Shown: piece after piece, positions 8,576 to 17,192 of the stretch
Layout of the letters: the number at the start of each line of letters is the position of its first letter
Position numbering within the stretch: the stretch's first letter is position 1
Assembly: GCF_900637665.1 (NCBI RefSeq)
Contig: NZ_LR134386.1
Coordinates: 1,604,501 to 1,668,500, forward strand
Source of the DNA: Chryseobacterium nakagawai
Lineage (GTDB): Bacteria > Bacteroidota > Bacteroidia > Flavobacteriales > Weeksellaceae
Reading direction: 5' to 3'
Length of the DNA stretch: 64,000 bases
Made by a program: the position numbers and the translations under genes
The notes under the pieces: model-generated
The model's input: the letters and a program-made list of their open reading frames with translations, nothing else
Database searches by the model: none
What the model was told of the DNA's origin: nothing

Positions 8576-8962
8576 TTAGCTTATTTTAGGCGGTAGCCAA
8601 ATGGAGAAAAAGCCCGAAGAATAGTAGGCTTCTTTAAAACCGAATTTGTGCTTTTTAGCCGCTGCTAAGTGATTTTTTGCCTTTAATTCGATTATGGTTG
8701 GGACATTTAGGGAAGTGGTTGAAGCACCGCACCTGCAAGAGCTGTGTGAACAACCGCCCCCGCATTTGTCACTTTTGCATTTTTTACAGGATTTGCTCTT
8801 GCAACCTTTTTTATGTTCTGATTTTTTGGATTTCTCCTTTGAGCAGGAAGACTGCTCGGTCTTTGTTGAATTTTTGGAACAGGCATAGCTCTGACTTGGC
8901 ATCATAAAGAAAACCAAACAGAACAATGTCAAAATGCCTATATGTATTCTATAATTTTTCAA
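8576..8962 (-). CDS. Secreted Cys/Lys-rich protein, probable metal binder
   Basis: 128 residues. A signal peptide covers about 1-27 (ends QSYAC). The middle is a dense Cys/Lys/Ser block with CSKEKSKKSEHKKGCKSKSC, KKCKSDKCGGGCSHSSCRCG and about a dozen cysteines, like a metallothionein-type soft-metal sponge. The C-terminus is not Cys-rich and ends FFSIWLPPKIS. A different Cys-containing small protein at 21711-22037 ends with the same IWxPPKI pattern (DUF6660 type), so the tail defines a family rather than the cysteines. It is probably exported and binds copper. No enzymatic motif is seen. Confidence 0.7.
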   Translation of the reverse strand: MKNYRIHIGILTLFCLVFFMMPSQSYACSKNSTKTEQSSCSKEKSKKSEHKKGCKSKSCKKCKSDKCGGGCSHSSCRCGASTTSLNVPTIIELKAKNHLAAAKKHKFGFKEAYYSSGFFSIWLPPKIS

Positions 8963-9076
8963 CGCAACAAAGTTACAAATTAGATTGGTTTTTTATATAG
9001 TTTTACGTTTTTTTTGCTATATGGAAAAATAATGCCATATACGCAATAACCTATCGCCTTTTTTCAGAATTGATAA

Positions 9077-9131
9077 AATGCCCTTTTTCATCAACCCAAC
9101 CTCATGGAAATTCGGTCGGAAAAAGGGCATT
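9077..9131 (-). terminator. Terminator-like inverted repeat after the HMA chaperone gene
   Basis: A perfect 13-bp inverted repeat (9077-9089 with 9119-9131; arm AATGCCCTTTTTC) encloses a 29-nt loop. It lies just downstream of the stop codon of the 9148-9369 gene on the minus strand, where a terminator would be expected. Confidence 0.6.
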
Positions 9132-9147
9132 TCAAAAAGTTGCTGGC

Positions 9148-9369
9148 TTAGGCATCCAAAGGTTCTATTTTGAAGCCTGCCTTTTGCACGGTCGATATTA
9201 CTTCCTGCTCGGTAATGCCCTCGGACTTCACGGTAAGTACCTTGTCCTTGTTGGCCGTGTCCACTTCCCAATGGCAGATGCCCTCTGCCTTGTCCAAGTG
9301 CGGCTTTACAGATGCGATACAACCGCCGCAATTGATGTTCGTCTTGAATTGAAATTGTTTATTTTCCAT
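9148..9369 (-). CDS. CopZ-like copper chaperone (single HMA domain)
   Basis: 73-residue cytoplasmic protein consisting of one heavy-metal-associated domain. The metal site is NINCGGCIASVKPHL (about residues 11-25), a CxxC motif with Gly-Gly between the cysteines. The betaalphabeta-betaalphabeta pattern is complete. It should carry Cu(I) to the CopA ATPase, whose gene ends 99 bp upstream in the same direction. A terminator-like hairpin follows. Confidence 0.88.
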   Translation of the reverse strand: MENKQFQFKTNINCGGCIASVKPHLDKAEGICHWEVDTANKDKVLTVKSEGITEQEVISTVQKAGFKIEPLDA

Positions 9370-9468
9370 TGTTTACAAATTTTAGAGTTATCTGATAATG
9401 CAAATTTCCGTACTATTCAGTTAGTTATTGTTGTGTAATTTCTTGTTTGATTTGTGAGATTTACTGTT

Positions 9469-11880
9469 TTATTTCTTCCACTTCAACCGCAGGCTGTTAC
9501 TGACCACGCTCACGCTGCTCAATGCCATTGCCGCACCCGCAATCATCGGGTTGAGCAGGAAGCCGTTAACAGGGTAAAGGATGCCTGCCGCTACCGGAAT
9601 GCCGATTACGTTGTAGATAAACGCCCAGAACAGGTTTTGCTTGATGGTGGCTACGGTCTGTTTGGACAAGCGTATTGCCTGCGGTATCTTGGTCAGGTCG
9701 GACGAAATGATGGTCATCTTGGCTACGTCCATTGCGATGTCGCTGCCTTTGCCCATTGCGATACTTACATCGGCTGTTGCCAATGCGGTGCTGTCGTTGA
9801 TACCATCGCCCACCATTGCCACTACCTTTCCTTTACTTTGCAGTTCTTTCACAAAGTCGGCTTTGTGCTGTGGCAAAACTTCGGCTTTGTAATGCTTGAT
9901 GCCTGTCTGCTCCGCAATGGCTTTAGCGGTAGCTTCATTATCTCCGGTCAGCATATACAGGTCAATGCCCATTTCCTGCATTTCCCGGATAGCCTGCACC
10001 GATGTTTCCTTAATCTTATCGGCGATAGCGATTACAGCAAGAGCCTTTTTGCTGTTTGCAAACCAGATAACGGTTTTAGACTGTTTGCCCCATTCTTCGG
10101 CCTGGTCTTGTAATTCTCCGGCAATGGCAATGTTGTTTTCTGCCAATAGCTTTTTGTTGCCTACATAATAGGTTTCGTTGTCATGGTCTGCTTTTGCGCC
10201 TTTGCCCGTAATGCTGTCGAACATGGATAAAGAGGTGGTCGCTACATCGCCAAGATGCTTCACTACGGCTTCTGCCAATGGATGCTCGGATTGCTTTTCG
10301 ATGCTCAAAAGGATTTCTTTTGCAGTGTCCTCATTGTTCAGCCATTTAATGCCCGTTACCTGTGGTCTTCCCTCGGTGATGGTTCCGGTTTTGTCCAAAA
10401 CGATGGCATTTACTTTTTTGGCCAGTTCCAAACTTTCGGCATCCTTTATCAAAATGCCATTTTCAGCACCTTTACCAACGCCTACCATAATAGCGGTGGG
10501 TGTCGCTAAGCCTAAAGCACAGGGGCAGGCAATGACCAATACCGTAACGGCTGCCAACAGACCTTGAACAACCCCGTTTTCGCCTCCCAAAATCAACCAT
10601 AGCGTAAATGTCAGGATGGCAATACCTATCACTGTGGGAACAAAGATGCCCGCAATCCTATCGACCAGTTTCTGTACGGGTGCTTTGCTTCCCTGTGCAT
10701 CCTGCACCCTTTTGATGATGTGGGCAAGCATGGTTTCTTTGCCCACTTTTACCGCCCTGAACCGGAAGCTGCCTTTTTGGTTAATCGTTCCTGCAAATAC
10801 TTTTTCTTTTTCTTTTTTCAATACAGGTACAGGCTCACCGCTTAACATGCTTTCGTCCACATACGAATTGCCCGATATGACCATGCCGTCTACCGCAATC
10901 TTTTCACCGGGCTTTACGAGTATCACATCGCCTGCGCTTACGTCTTCGATAGCGGTCTGCTTTTCCGTTCCGTCCGCCTGTACCACGATGACCGTTTTTG
11001 GCTGCAAGCCCATCAGCTTCTTAATGGCTGAAGAGGTGTTGCCTTTGGCTCTTTCTTCCAGCAGTTTTCCCAAGAGGATGAATGCGATAATAACGGCAGC
11101 CGCTTCAAAATATACGTGAGCATGCAGTCCCCGTTGATGCCAAAAGTCGGCAAACAGCATATTGAAAACACTGAACAGGTACGCAATACCTGTACTCAAT
11201 GCCACCAGCGTATCCATATTGGCGGAACGGTGCTTTGCCTGCTTCCAAGCGTTTACAAAAAAATCCCTGCCCAACCATATTACAACGGGCGTGGAAAAGA
11301 GCCACATTATCGGGTCTGCATAGGGCATATCCATAAAGAACATTCCTATGATTACCACGGGCAGGGAAAGGATAATTGCCCAAATGGTCTTGTTTTTCAA
11401 GGTTCGGAATTTCTTTTCGTGGATGGCTTCGAGCGTTTCCTGCTGCTTGGTTTCGTCTTCAATCAATAGGTCGTAACCTACTCCCTGAACCGCTTTTTGC
11501 AGGGTGGAGGCATCGGTCATATTGGGCAGATATTCCACGGTAAGATTGCCCGTTGCAAAGTTCACGGAAGCATTAACTACTCCCGGTTGGTATTTCACAA
11601 TGCTTTCGGCACTGCCCGCACAGGATGCACAGGTCATGCCCAATACCGGAAAAGCACTTTTAACCGTAGGAACTCCGTAACCTAAATCTTTAATTGCCTT
11701 AACAGCCTCGCCTACGGTTTCATTGCTAACTACAGTAATCGCTGCCCTTCGGTTGTTCAGCTCTACTTTATGGGTTTCTACGCCTTTTACCTGTGCCAAT
11801 CCCTTTTCAACGATTAATGCACAGTGTTCGCTTTCTACATCCTCCAATGGAATGTATATATTTTCTCTGTTTGTCGCCAT
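9469..11880 (-). CDS. copA: Copper-exporting P1B-1 ATPase
   Basis: 803-residue inner-membrane ATPase exporting Cu(I) (or Ag(I)) from the cytoplasm. The start at 11880 (MATNRENIYIP) is preferred over an in-frame start at 11907, whose extra 9 residues carry no domain. The N-terminus has two HMA domains: the first (about 5-72) has lost its CxxC (only SEHCAL remains), and the second has GMTCASC at about 80. Core motifs are SGEP, CPC (IACPCALG, about 448), DKTGTIT (about 493), SEHP and GDGIND (about 688). It is followed by the small HMA chaperone and preceded by the AraC-HMA regulator, so the three form a compact copper module. Confidence 0.95.
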   Translation of the reverse strand: MATNRENIYIPLEDVESEHCALIVEKGLAQVKGVETHKVELNNRRAAITVVSNETVGEAVKAIKDLGYGVPTVKSAFPVLGMTCASCAGSAESIVKYQPGVVNASVNFATGNLTVEYLPNMTDASTLQKAVQGVGYDLLIEDETKQQETLEAIHEKKFRTLKNKTIWAIILSLPVVIIGMFFMDMPYADPIMWLFSTPVVIWLGRDFFVNAWKQAKHRSANMDTLVALSTGIAYLFSVFNMLFADFWHQRGLHAHVYFEAAAVIIAFILLGKLLEERAKGNTSSAIKKLMGLQPKTVIVVQADGTEKQTAIEDVSAGDVILVKPGEKIAVDGMVISGNSYVDESMLSGEPVPVLKKEKEKVFAGTINQKGSFRFRAVKVGKETMLAHIIKRVQDAQGSKAPVQKLVDRIAGIFVPTVIGIAILTFTLWLILGGENGVVQGLLAAVTVLVIACPCALGLATPTAIMVGVGKGAENGILIKDAESLELAKKVNAIVLDKTGTITEGRPQVTGIKWLNNEDTAKEILLSIEKQSEHPLAEAVVKHLGDVATTSLSMFDSITGKGAKADHDNETYYVGNKKLLAENNIAIAGELQDQAEEWGKQSKTVIWFANSKKALAVIAIADKIKETSVQAIREMQEMGIDLYMLTGDNEATAKAIAEQTGIKHYKAEVLPQHKADFVKELQSKGKVVAMVGDGINDSTALATADVSIAMGKGSDIAMDVAKMTIISSDLTKIPQAIRLSKQTVATIKQNLFWAFIYNVIGIPVAAGILYPVNGFLLNPMIAGAAMALSSVSVVSNSLRLKWKK

Positions 11881-11968
11881 ATTTGCCTGCTTTAATTTAC
11901 AATACAAAATTGGCTATTATATTTATGGGTACTGTTGTGAAATTTTGGATTTGATTTGTAAGATTTAC

Positions 11969-12532
11969 TTACACTTTATCCAACGGTTTTCTTTTATCCT
12001 CTTTAATCTGTTTGAAATGGCTTGGTGTTAGCCCGGTAACTTTTTTAAACTGGTTACTCAAATATGCCACGCTCGAATAATTTAGGCGGTTCGCAATCTC
12101 ACTTAATGACAACTCATCATACACCAACAATTCTTTGACTTTCTCCACCTTTTGGGCGATAAAGTATTTTTCAATGGTTGTACCCTCTACCTCTGAAAAC
12201 AGATTGGACAGGTAATTGTAATCGTGATGCAATTTGTCACTCAATACATCGGAAAGGTTGGTTTTTACATCACTATCCTGATGGTGTACCAGGTCAATGA
12301 TAATGTTCTTTATCTTTTCTATTATCCTGCCTTTTTTATCGTCAATTACTTCAAATCCTAATGGCTCTAAAGTTTTGGACAAATTCTCTTTTTCCAGAGA
12401 TGTTATTTCTTTGGAAAGAATAACTTCGCCCAGTTTTATATTTTTAGCATCTAATCCCAGTTTTTCCAATTCGTTTTGTACCACCATAATGCAACGGTCG
12501 CAAACCATATTTTTAATAAAGATTGTATTCAT
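11969..12532 (-). CDS. AraC-family regulator with N-terminal HMA-like metal sensor
   Basis: 187 residues. The first 65 or so resemble an HMA domain and contain a CxxC site (NMVCDRCIMVV, about 8-18). A helical linker (GRIIEKIKNIIIDLVHH) leads to an AraC-type double helix-turn-helix at about 100-185, with LSLSEIANRLNYSSVAYLSN in the first HTH and the family signature FKKVTGLTPSHFK at the end. It is likely a cytoplasmic Cu(I)-responsive activator of copA (89 bp downstream) and possibly of the whole copper block. Fusion of a chaperone-like HMA domain to AraC is the informative feature. Cu specificity is inferred. Confidence 0.85.
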   Translation of the reverse strand: MNTIFIKNMVCDRCIMVVQNELEKLGLDAKNIKLGEVILSKEITSLEKENLSKTLEPLGFEVIDDKKGRIIEKIKNIIIDLVHHQDSDVKTNLSDVLSDKLHHDYNYLSNLFSEVEGTTIEKYFIAQKVEKVKELLVYDELSLSEIANRLNYSSVAYLSNQFKKVTGLTPSHFKQIKEDKRKPLDKV

Positions 12533-12647
12533 ATTTATTTACTGACTACGTTTAGTATTTAATACATAAGCAATAAACAAATTTACAATTTAAGTTTAAT
12601 TACTCTGACTTCTTGCCAAGAGGAATAAAGCCTGTGTACATATATAC

Positions 12648-13472
12648 TTACTGTTTTTCATCCTGTTCGTCCATTTTCTTAATCAGTGCTTCACACAGGC
12701 TATCAAGGAATTTTGTTCGGTTTATCTTACGGGCTTTGAGTTCCATAAACGTGTGGTAAAAATCGCCTAACTCAATATTAAAGGCATCTTCAAAAGTTTT
12801 AGCTATCAATTTTATGTCTGTATTCCCATTGTTAAACACTCCGTGGGAATACAGTGCATATATGAGTTCCGTCAGTGCTGTTTTGCTTGCCGTCCATTTC
12901 AGCGAATTTTCTGAAACTTTTTTCATATTGACGTTGTGCAGTCTGTCTTCAAGATAAACTTGTATCAGGTCATTGGCAATTATCTTTGCTACTTTATAAT
13001 CATGCGAAGTAGAAAAGCGATGGTCTGCCTCGAAATAAAAAGTGTCTAACCAAAGTCTTATATCGTGCTTCCCCCTTACAAAAAACTTCTCGTCAACGAA
13101 AGAATTATTGCTGCGGTAATACTTGTAAAAATCAAGGTTGTTCTCAAAGAACCTTTTTAGCTTTTTCAGTTCTTTGGTAAAATATTTCTTGGTACGTTTA
13201 TTTCCGTAGGGTCTTCTCGTTTCGATTTTATAGATGGCATTATAGTAAATGAGCTTTGAAACAATAACAGGTTTCTGATATTTGAAAAAATGGATTTCTT
13301 CATTGACATCCTTAAATCCTCTTTTTAAGACATATTTTTTTACGTCGGATAAACATTTGATGATAAGTTGTATAACTGCTTCAATGCGTACTATCGAACA
13401 GTCAGCCTCAATCTCCAATTCTTTGATTTCGTTTTCCAGTTTAATCAGTATTTCGTTATAAAATTTATCCAT
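12648..13472 (-). CDS. rteC: RteC-family ICE regulator
   Basis: 274 residues. The middle and C-terminal part match the RteC family of Bacteroides conjugative transposons: FFKYQKPVIVSKLIYYNAIY (about 62-81), KKYFTKELKKLKRFF, FYKYYRSNNSFVDEKFF and FSTSHDYKVAKIIANDL. In CTnDOT, RteC activates the excision genes and so links an external signal to transfer. Here no RteA/RteB pair is beside it. It lies between the AraC-HMA copper regulator and the divalent-metal block, about 33 kb from the excisionase-like genes, although it belongs functionally to the ICE backbone. Confidence 0.85.
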   Translation of the reverse strand: MDKFYNEILIKLENEIKELEIEADCSIVRIEAVIQLIIKCLSDVKKYVLKRGFKDVNEEIHFFKYQKPVIVSKLIYYNAIYKIETRRPYGNKRTKKYFTKELKKLKRFFENNLDFYKYYRSNNSFVDEKFFVRGKHDIRLWLDTFYFEADHRFSTSHDYKVAKIIANDLIQVYLEDRLHNVNMKKVSENSLKWTASKTALTELIYALYSHGVFNNGNTDIKLIAKTFEDAFNIELGDFYHTFMELKARKINRTKFLDSLCEALIKKMDEQDEKQ

Positions 13473-13507
13473 CCGTTATCTTAATTCTATTTTTTAAACA
13501 ATAATAG

Positions 13508-13558
13508 AGAAGCCCAAATACTGTCATATTTGAAAGAAATTTGCATTTTCGGGCTTCT
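13508..13558. terminator. Terminator-like inverted repeat upstream of rteC
   Basis: An 8-bp perfect stem (AGAAGCCC at 13508-13515 with GGGCTTCT at 13551-13558) with a 35-nt loop and a T-run on the plus-strand side. It separates the 66-residue protein gene from rteC and may limit read-through between the two blocks. Confidence 0.4.
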
Positions 13559-13606
13559 TTTTTGGAACTTTGGTTTTTGCTCGATACAGAACTAATAAGT
13601 CCACTT

Positions 13607-13807
13607 TTAGTGATAGTGATAGATATAATAGTGTCTAATTTTTATGTATATCAAAGCAATAAGACACAGAGCTAAAAATATCCCAAAAAGTATCATAAAG
13701 AGCGAAGGTCTTTTCTTCTTCTTCGACAAATTGACATTTGAGGGTTTAGAAGCTCCGTATCTTTTGTACGGAGGTACTTTTTGATAACTTTTGCCTTTCT
13801 TACGCAT
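13607..13807 (-). CDS. Small basic membrane protein, unknown
   Basis: 66 residues. The first 35 are very basic (KKGKSYQKVPPYKRYGASK, SKKKKRPS), then one membrane helix (LFMILFGIFLALCLIALIYI, about 36-55) and a His/Tyr tail (KIRHYYIYHYH). The basic side should face the cytoplasm. It begins 35 bp after the cadA stop, so it may be the last gene of that operon. I do not recognise a family. Its clean membrane segment and position favour a real gene. Confidence 0.5.
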   Translation of the reverse strand: MRKKGKSYQKVPPYKRYGASKPSNVNLSKKKKRPSLFMILFGIFLALCLIALIYIKIRHYYIYHYH

Positions 13808-13841
13808 TGTCTGTTTTATTCATCATTAGGATGACGTAATC

Positions 13842-15887
13842 TTAAAATTTCATCCTCTGTATCCTTACTGCATTTAGTATTGCCAATAATGCCACACCAA
13901 CATCAGCAAAAACCGCTTCCCACATTGTAGCCAAACCGCCTGCTCCAAGCACTAATACAATTCCTTTTACCACAAATGCCAACGTGATGTTTTGCCAAAC
14001 GATTTTCTTTGTTTGCTTGCCTATATTGATTGCCATAGGTATTTTACTCGGTTTGTCGTCTTGTATTACCACATCTGCCGTTTCAATGGTCGCATCGCTT
14101 CCCAAACCGCCCATTGCAATACCCGCATCGCTCAAAGCCACAACAGGTGCATCGTTTACACCGTCGCCTACAAAAGCAACGCTTCCGCCGTTGGCTTTAA
14201 TTTCTTTAACTCTGTTTACTTTATCTTCAGGCAATAAATCTCCAAAAGCATTATCTATACCCAACTGTTCCGCTACATACTTTACAACTGTACTTTTATC
14301 TCCACTAAGCATAGTAGTTTTAACATTGAGCTTATGCAATAGATTTATGGTTTCCTGTGCGTCTTCTTTTACGTTGTCCGCAATGGTAATGTAACCAACA
14401 AATTTTCTATCATAAGCCACTGCAATTATCGTGTAAACAATGCTGTTCGGGTCTATGTCATAAGTAATAGAAAATTTATCCATCAGCTTAAAATTCCCTA
14501 CTAATAATTCTTTCCCATTTACATTAGCCTTTAGTCCGTGTCCTGCAATTTCTTCTACGTTATCTAATTTGATATTGTGGTTTACATCGCCTGCATATTC
14601 CTGAATAGCAGTTGCTATGGGGTGGCTACTGTGGCTTTCCAAAACATTGACCATTTCTAAAATCTCTTTCTCATTAAATGTTTTGTCAAATACAACTTCC
14701 TGAACTTTAAATACGCCCTCCGTCATTGTACCTGTCTTATCCATTACTACATTTTGTATGCTGGCAAGAACATCCAAAAAGTTGCTTCCCTTAACCAATA
14801 TTCCATTTTTACTCGCAGCCCCAATTCCGCCAAAGTAGCCTAAAGGAATACTTATTACCAATGCACAAGGGCAAGAGATAACAAGGAATACCAAAGCACG
14901 GTACAACCATTGGCTGAACACATAATTTTCTACAAAGAAGTAGGGCAATGCTGTAATTAGAATAGCTAACAGTACAACTATCGGTGTGTATATTTTTGCA
15001 AACTTTCTAATGAATAATTCTGTCGGTGCTTTTTGAGCAGTAGCATTTTGCACCAATTCTAAAATTTTACTCAGCTTGCTATCAGTATATGCAGTTGTTA
15101 CTTTTACTTGTGCAACGGTATTTAGGTTTATCATTCCTGCTAATACCGTATCATCTTTTGCTTTGGTGTCGGGCTTGCTTTCGCCTGTTAAAGCTGCTGT
15201 GTTGAATGATGCAGTTTCGGATAATAATGTTCCATCTAATCCTAATTTTTCGCCGGGCTTTAATTGTATGATGTCACCAATGGTTACTGTTTCCGCCTTT
15301 ACTGTTTTCGGTTGATTTTCTTTTAGAATAGTTACTTCATCGGGGCGTTGGTCAAGCAAGCTCTTGATATTTGCTTTCGCTCTTTTAACTGCTAATGACT
15401 GAAAGACTTCGCCGACAGCATAAAACAGCATTACAGCGACACCCTCTGGGTATTCACCAATGGCAAAGGCTCCAATAGTGGCAATACTCATTAGCAAAAA
15501 TTCTGAAAAAACATCGCCTTTGCCAATACTTTCAAAAGCTTCTTTAATTACAGGAAATCCGACTGGTGCATACGCTATTATATACCAAACAGTTCTTATC
15601 CAACCTTGAAACCATTCAGGTTTCAAGGCATTGTCTAAGTAAATAGCAATTAGCAATAGTACCAAAGAAATAATTCCTGGTAAAAACATTTTTATAACAC
15701 TATTTTTATCAACAGCTTCACTTCGTTCATTACTCTTTTGATTGACTTTTTCATCCGTTGAGCAACAAACATTATCAGTACTCTGCCCTGTATTTGTTTG
15801 GGCATCGTTTTTGCTTTCCTCCGTGCAGCAGAGTTGCTTGCCGTGTGCATCATAAATATGGTTGTGATTTTTATCTGTATTTATCAT
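13842..15887 (-). CDS. cadA: Cd/Zn/Pb-type P1B-2 ATPase
   Basis: 681-residue inner-membrane ATPase exporting divalent soft metals. Instead of an HMA domain, the N-terminus has two Cys-pair motifs, QLCCTEES (about 18-25) and VCCSTDE (about 40-46), of the CCxxE type associated with Cd/Zn binding. Core motifs are TGES, CPC (ISCPCALVISIPLG, about 336), DKTGTMT (about 381), SSHP and GDGVND (about 572). The PLGYFGGIGAASKNG segment after CPC is typical of the Zn/Cd/Pb group. It is 17 bp after the RND adaptor gene, so it belongs to the cus/czc-like operon. Confidence 0.93.
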   Translation of the reverse strand: MINTDKNHNHIYDAHGKQLCCTEESKNDAQTNTGQSTDNVCCSTDEKVNQKSNERSEAVDKNSVIKMFLPGIISLVLLLIAIYLDNALKPEWFQGWIRTVWYIIAYAPVGFPVIKEAFESIGKGDVFSEFLLMSIATIGAFAIGEYPEGVAVMLFYAVGEVFQSLAVKRAKANIKSLLDQRPDEVTILKENQPKTVKAETVTIGDIIQLKPGEKLGLDGTLLSETASFNTAALTGESKPDTKAKDDTVLAGMINLNTVAQVKVTTAYTDSKLSKILELVQNATAQKAPTELFIRKFAKIYTPIVVLLAILITALPYFFVENYVFSQWLYRALVFLVISCPCALVISIPLGYFGGIGAASKNGILVKGSNFLDVLASIQNVVMDKTGTMTEGVFKVQEVVFDKTFNEKEILEMVNVLESHSSHPIATAIQEYAGDVNHNIKLDNVEEIAGHGLKANVNGKELLVGNFKLMDKFSITYDIDPNSIVYTIIAVAYDRKFVGYITIADNVKEDAQETINLLHKLNVKTTMLSGDKSTVVKYVAEQLGIDNAFGDLLPEDKVNRVKEIKANGGSVAFVGDGVNDAPVVALSDAGIAMGGLGSDATIETADVVIQDDKPSKIPMAINIGKQTKKIVWQNITLAFVVKGIVLVLGAGGLATMWEAVFADVGVALLAILNAVRIQRMKF

Positions 15888-15904
15888 TGCTTAGTTATTA
15901 TTGG

Positions 15905-17185
15905 TTAATCTTCGTCTTCTCCAGCATTAGATAATTTTGCGTTTACAAAAAATGCTCCTTTTACAACGATTTTGGCATTGACAGGAATTTGCTTGACAAA
16001 AGTTATTGCGGTATACCCCATATCAGATACCCCTTTCAATACTTCTACTTTTTCAAAATTTATATTGCTTGTATCTTCCTTATGTTCAGTTTCCTCACCT
16101 TCTTTATGGCTTCCTTCTTCTTTTTCTTCTTCGTGATGTTCTTCTGCTTTTTTGTCGGTTTGTACGAAAATAAAATATTTACCATCAGTATTTACGATGG
16201 CATCATTGGGAACAGCAGGTGTGGTCACATTGCTTAAGCTTACAATTCCTGTTATATTCATTCCATCAATTAACCCATTTTTATTACCTTTTATGCGGCA
16301 ACGTACAGCAATAGTTTTACTCTCATTTTGAAAAGATGAACCGATATTGAAAACCGTAGCCTCATATTCAGTGGCTGGATTATTTGTCAATCGAAAATGA
16401 ATAGTTTGCCCGATTTTTATTTGTGGTAAATCTTTTTCAAAAACTTGTAAATCCAAATGCAATGAGCTGTTATCTACAACTTCAATTACTGGAGAAGAAA
16501 CATCTACATAACTTCCAATTTTAGCGAAAACATTACTCACTGTACCATTTAAAGGACTATTTACCGTTAGCGCAGATTTCAAATTACTGTTTGATAGGGT
16601 ACTGGGATTGATGCCCATTAATTGTAATTGTTGATGTAAAGACGCTTTTCGAGTACGAAGGCTGTTCAATTCGGCTGTTGCACTTTGTAAATTTTTCTTT
16701 GCGCCAGCATTTCCCTCGTATAACTCTTTTTGTCTTGATAGCTCTTGCTCTGCAAAAGTTATTCTACTTACTATACTCAAATATTCTTCCTGTAATTGTA
16801 TAAACTGCGGATTGGCAATCGTTGCTATTATTTCACCCTTTCTTACGTAATCCCCAATTTGAACTTTCAACGTTCTTATCACACCACCATATAAAGAGGT
16901 GGCATTGGCTTTGTTGTTATTGGGAACATTCAGATTTCCATTTGCTTTTATGGTTGCAGATAGCTCCCTGTGTTCTATTGTGCCTATTTTTATTCCAACT
17001 ATCTTTAACTGTTCCTCTGAAAGTGTAGCAATGGTTGGTACTTCTTCGTGGGCTTCTTCTTTTTGAATTTCTTTTGCCTCCTGGTTTTGCCCATCCCCAT
17101 CTTTATGATTATTGCAAGCGGAAAAAGCAAGTATTACAACAGTTATCACTGTTACAAACGTGATTTTATTTATATTGAATTTCAT
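15905..17185 (-). CDS. RND efflux periplasmic adaptor (CusB/CzcB type)
   Basis: 426-residue membrane-fusion lipoprotein. The signal peptide ends in the lipobox LAFSAC (about 23). The order is that of HlyD/CusB adaptors: beta-barrel and lipoyl halves (GVIRTLKVQIGDYVRKGEII, about 105-124; VNSPLNGTVSNVF, about 210), separated by a helical hairpin (about 135-190), then a beta-barrel and the membrane-proximal domain. A His/Glu-rich insert (HHEEEKEEGSHKEGEETEH) at about 352-372 may bind metal. It couples the pump at 17193-21560 to the outer membrane and lies 7 bp downstream of it. Confidence 0.92.
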   Translation of the reverse strand: MKFNINKITFVTVITVVILAFSACNNHKDGDGQNQEAKEIQKEEAHEEVPTIATLSEEQLKIVGIKIGTIEHRELSATIKANGNLNVPNNNKANATSLYGGVIRTLKVQIGDYVRKGEIIATIANPQFIQLQEEYLSIVSRITFAEQELSRQKELYEGNAGAKKNLQSATAELNSLRTRKASLHQQLQLMGINPSTLSNSNLKSALTVNSPLNGTVSNVFAKIGSYVDVSSPVIEVVDNSSLHLDLQVFEKDLPQIKIGQTIHFRLTNNPATEYEATVFNIGSSFQNESKTIAVRCRIKGNKNGLIDGMNITGIVSLSNVTTPAVPNDAIVNTDGKYFIFVQTDKKAEEHHEEEKEEGSHKEGEETEHKEDTSNINFEKVEVLKGVSDMGYTAITFVKQIPVNAKIVVKGAFFVNAKLSNAGEDED

Positions 17186-17192
17186 TTTTTAC

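Noticed and set aside
9454..10113. Long plus-strand frame (219 codons) opposite copA
   Set aside because: It lies wholly antisense to the highly conserved ATPase and has no domain; similar shadows lie opposite copB, cadA and the RND pump.
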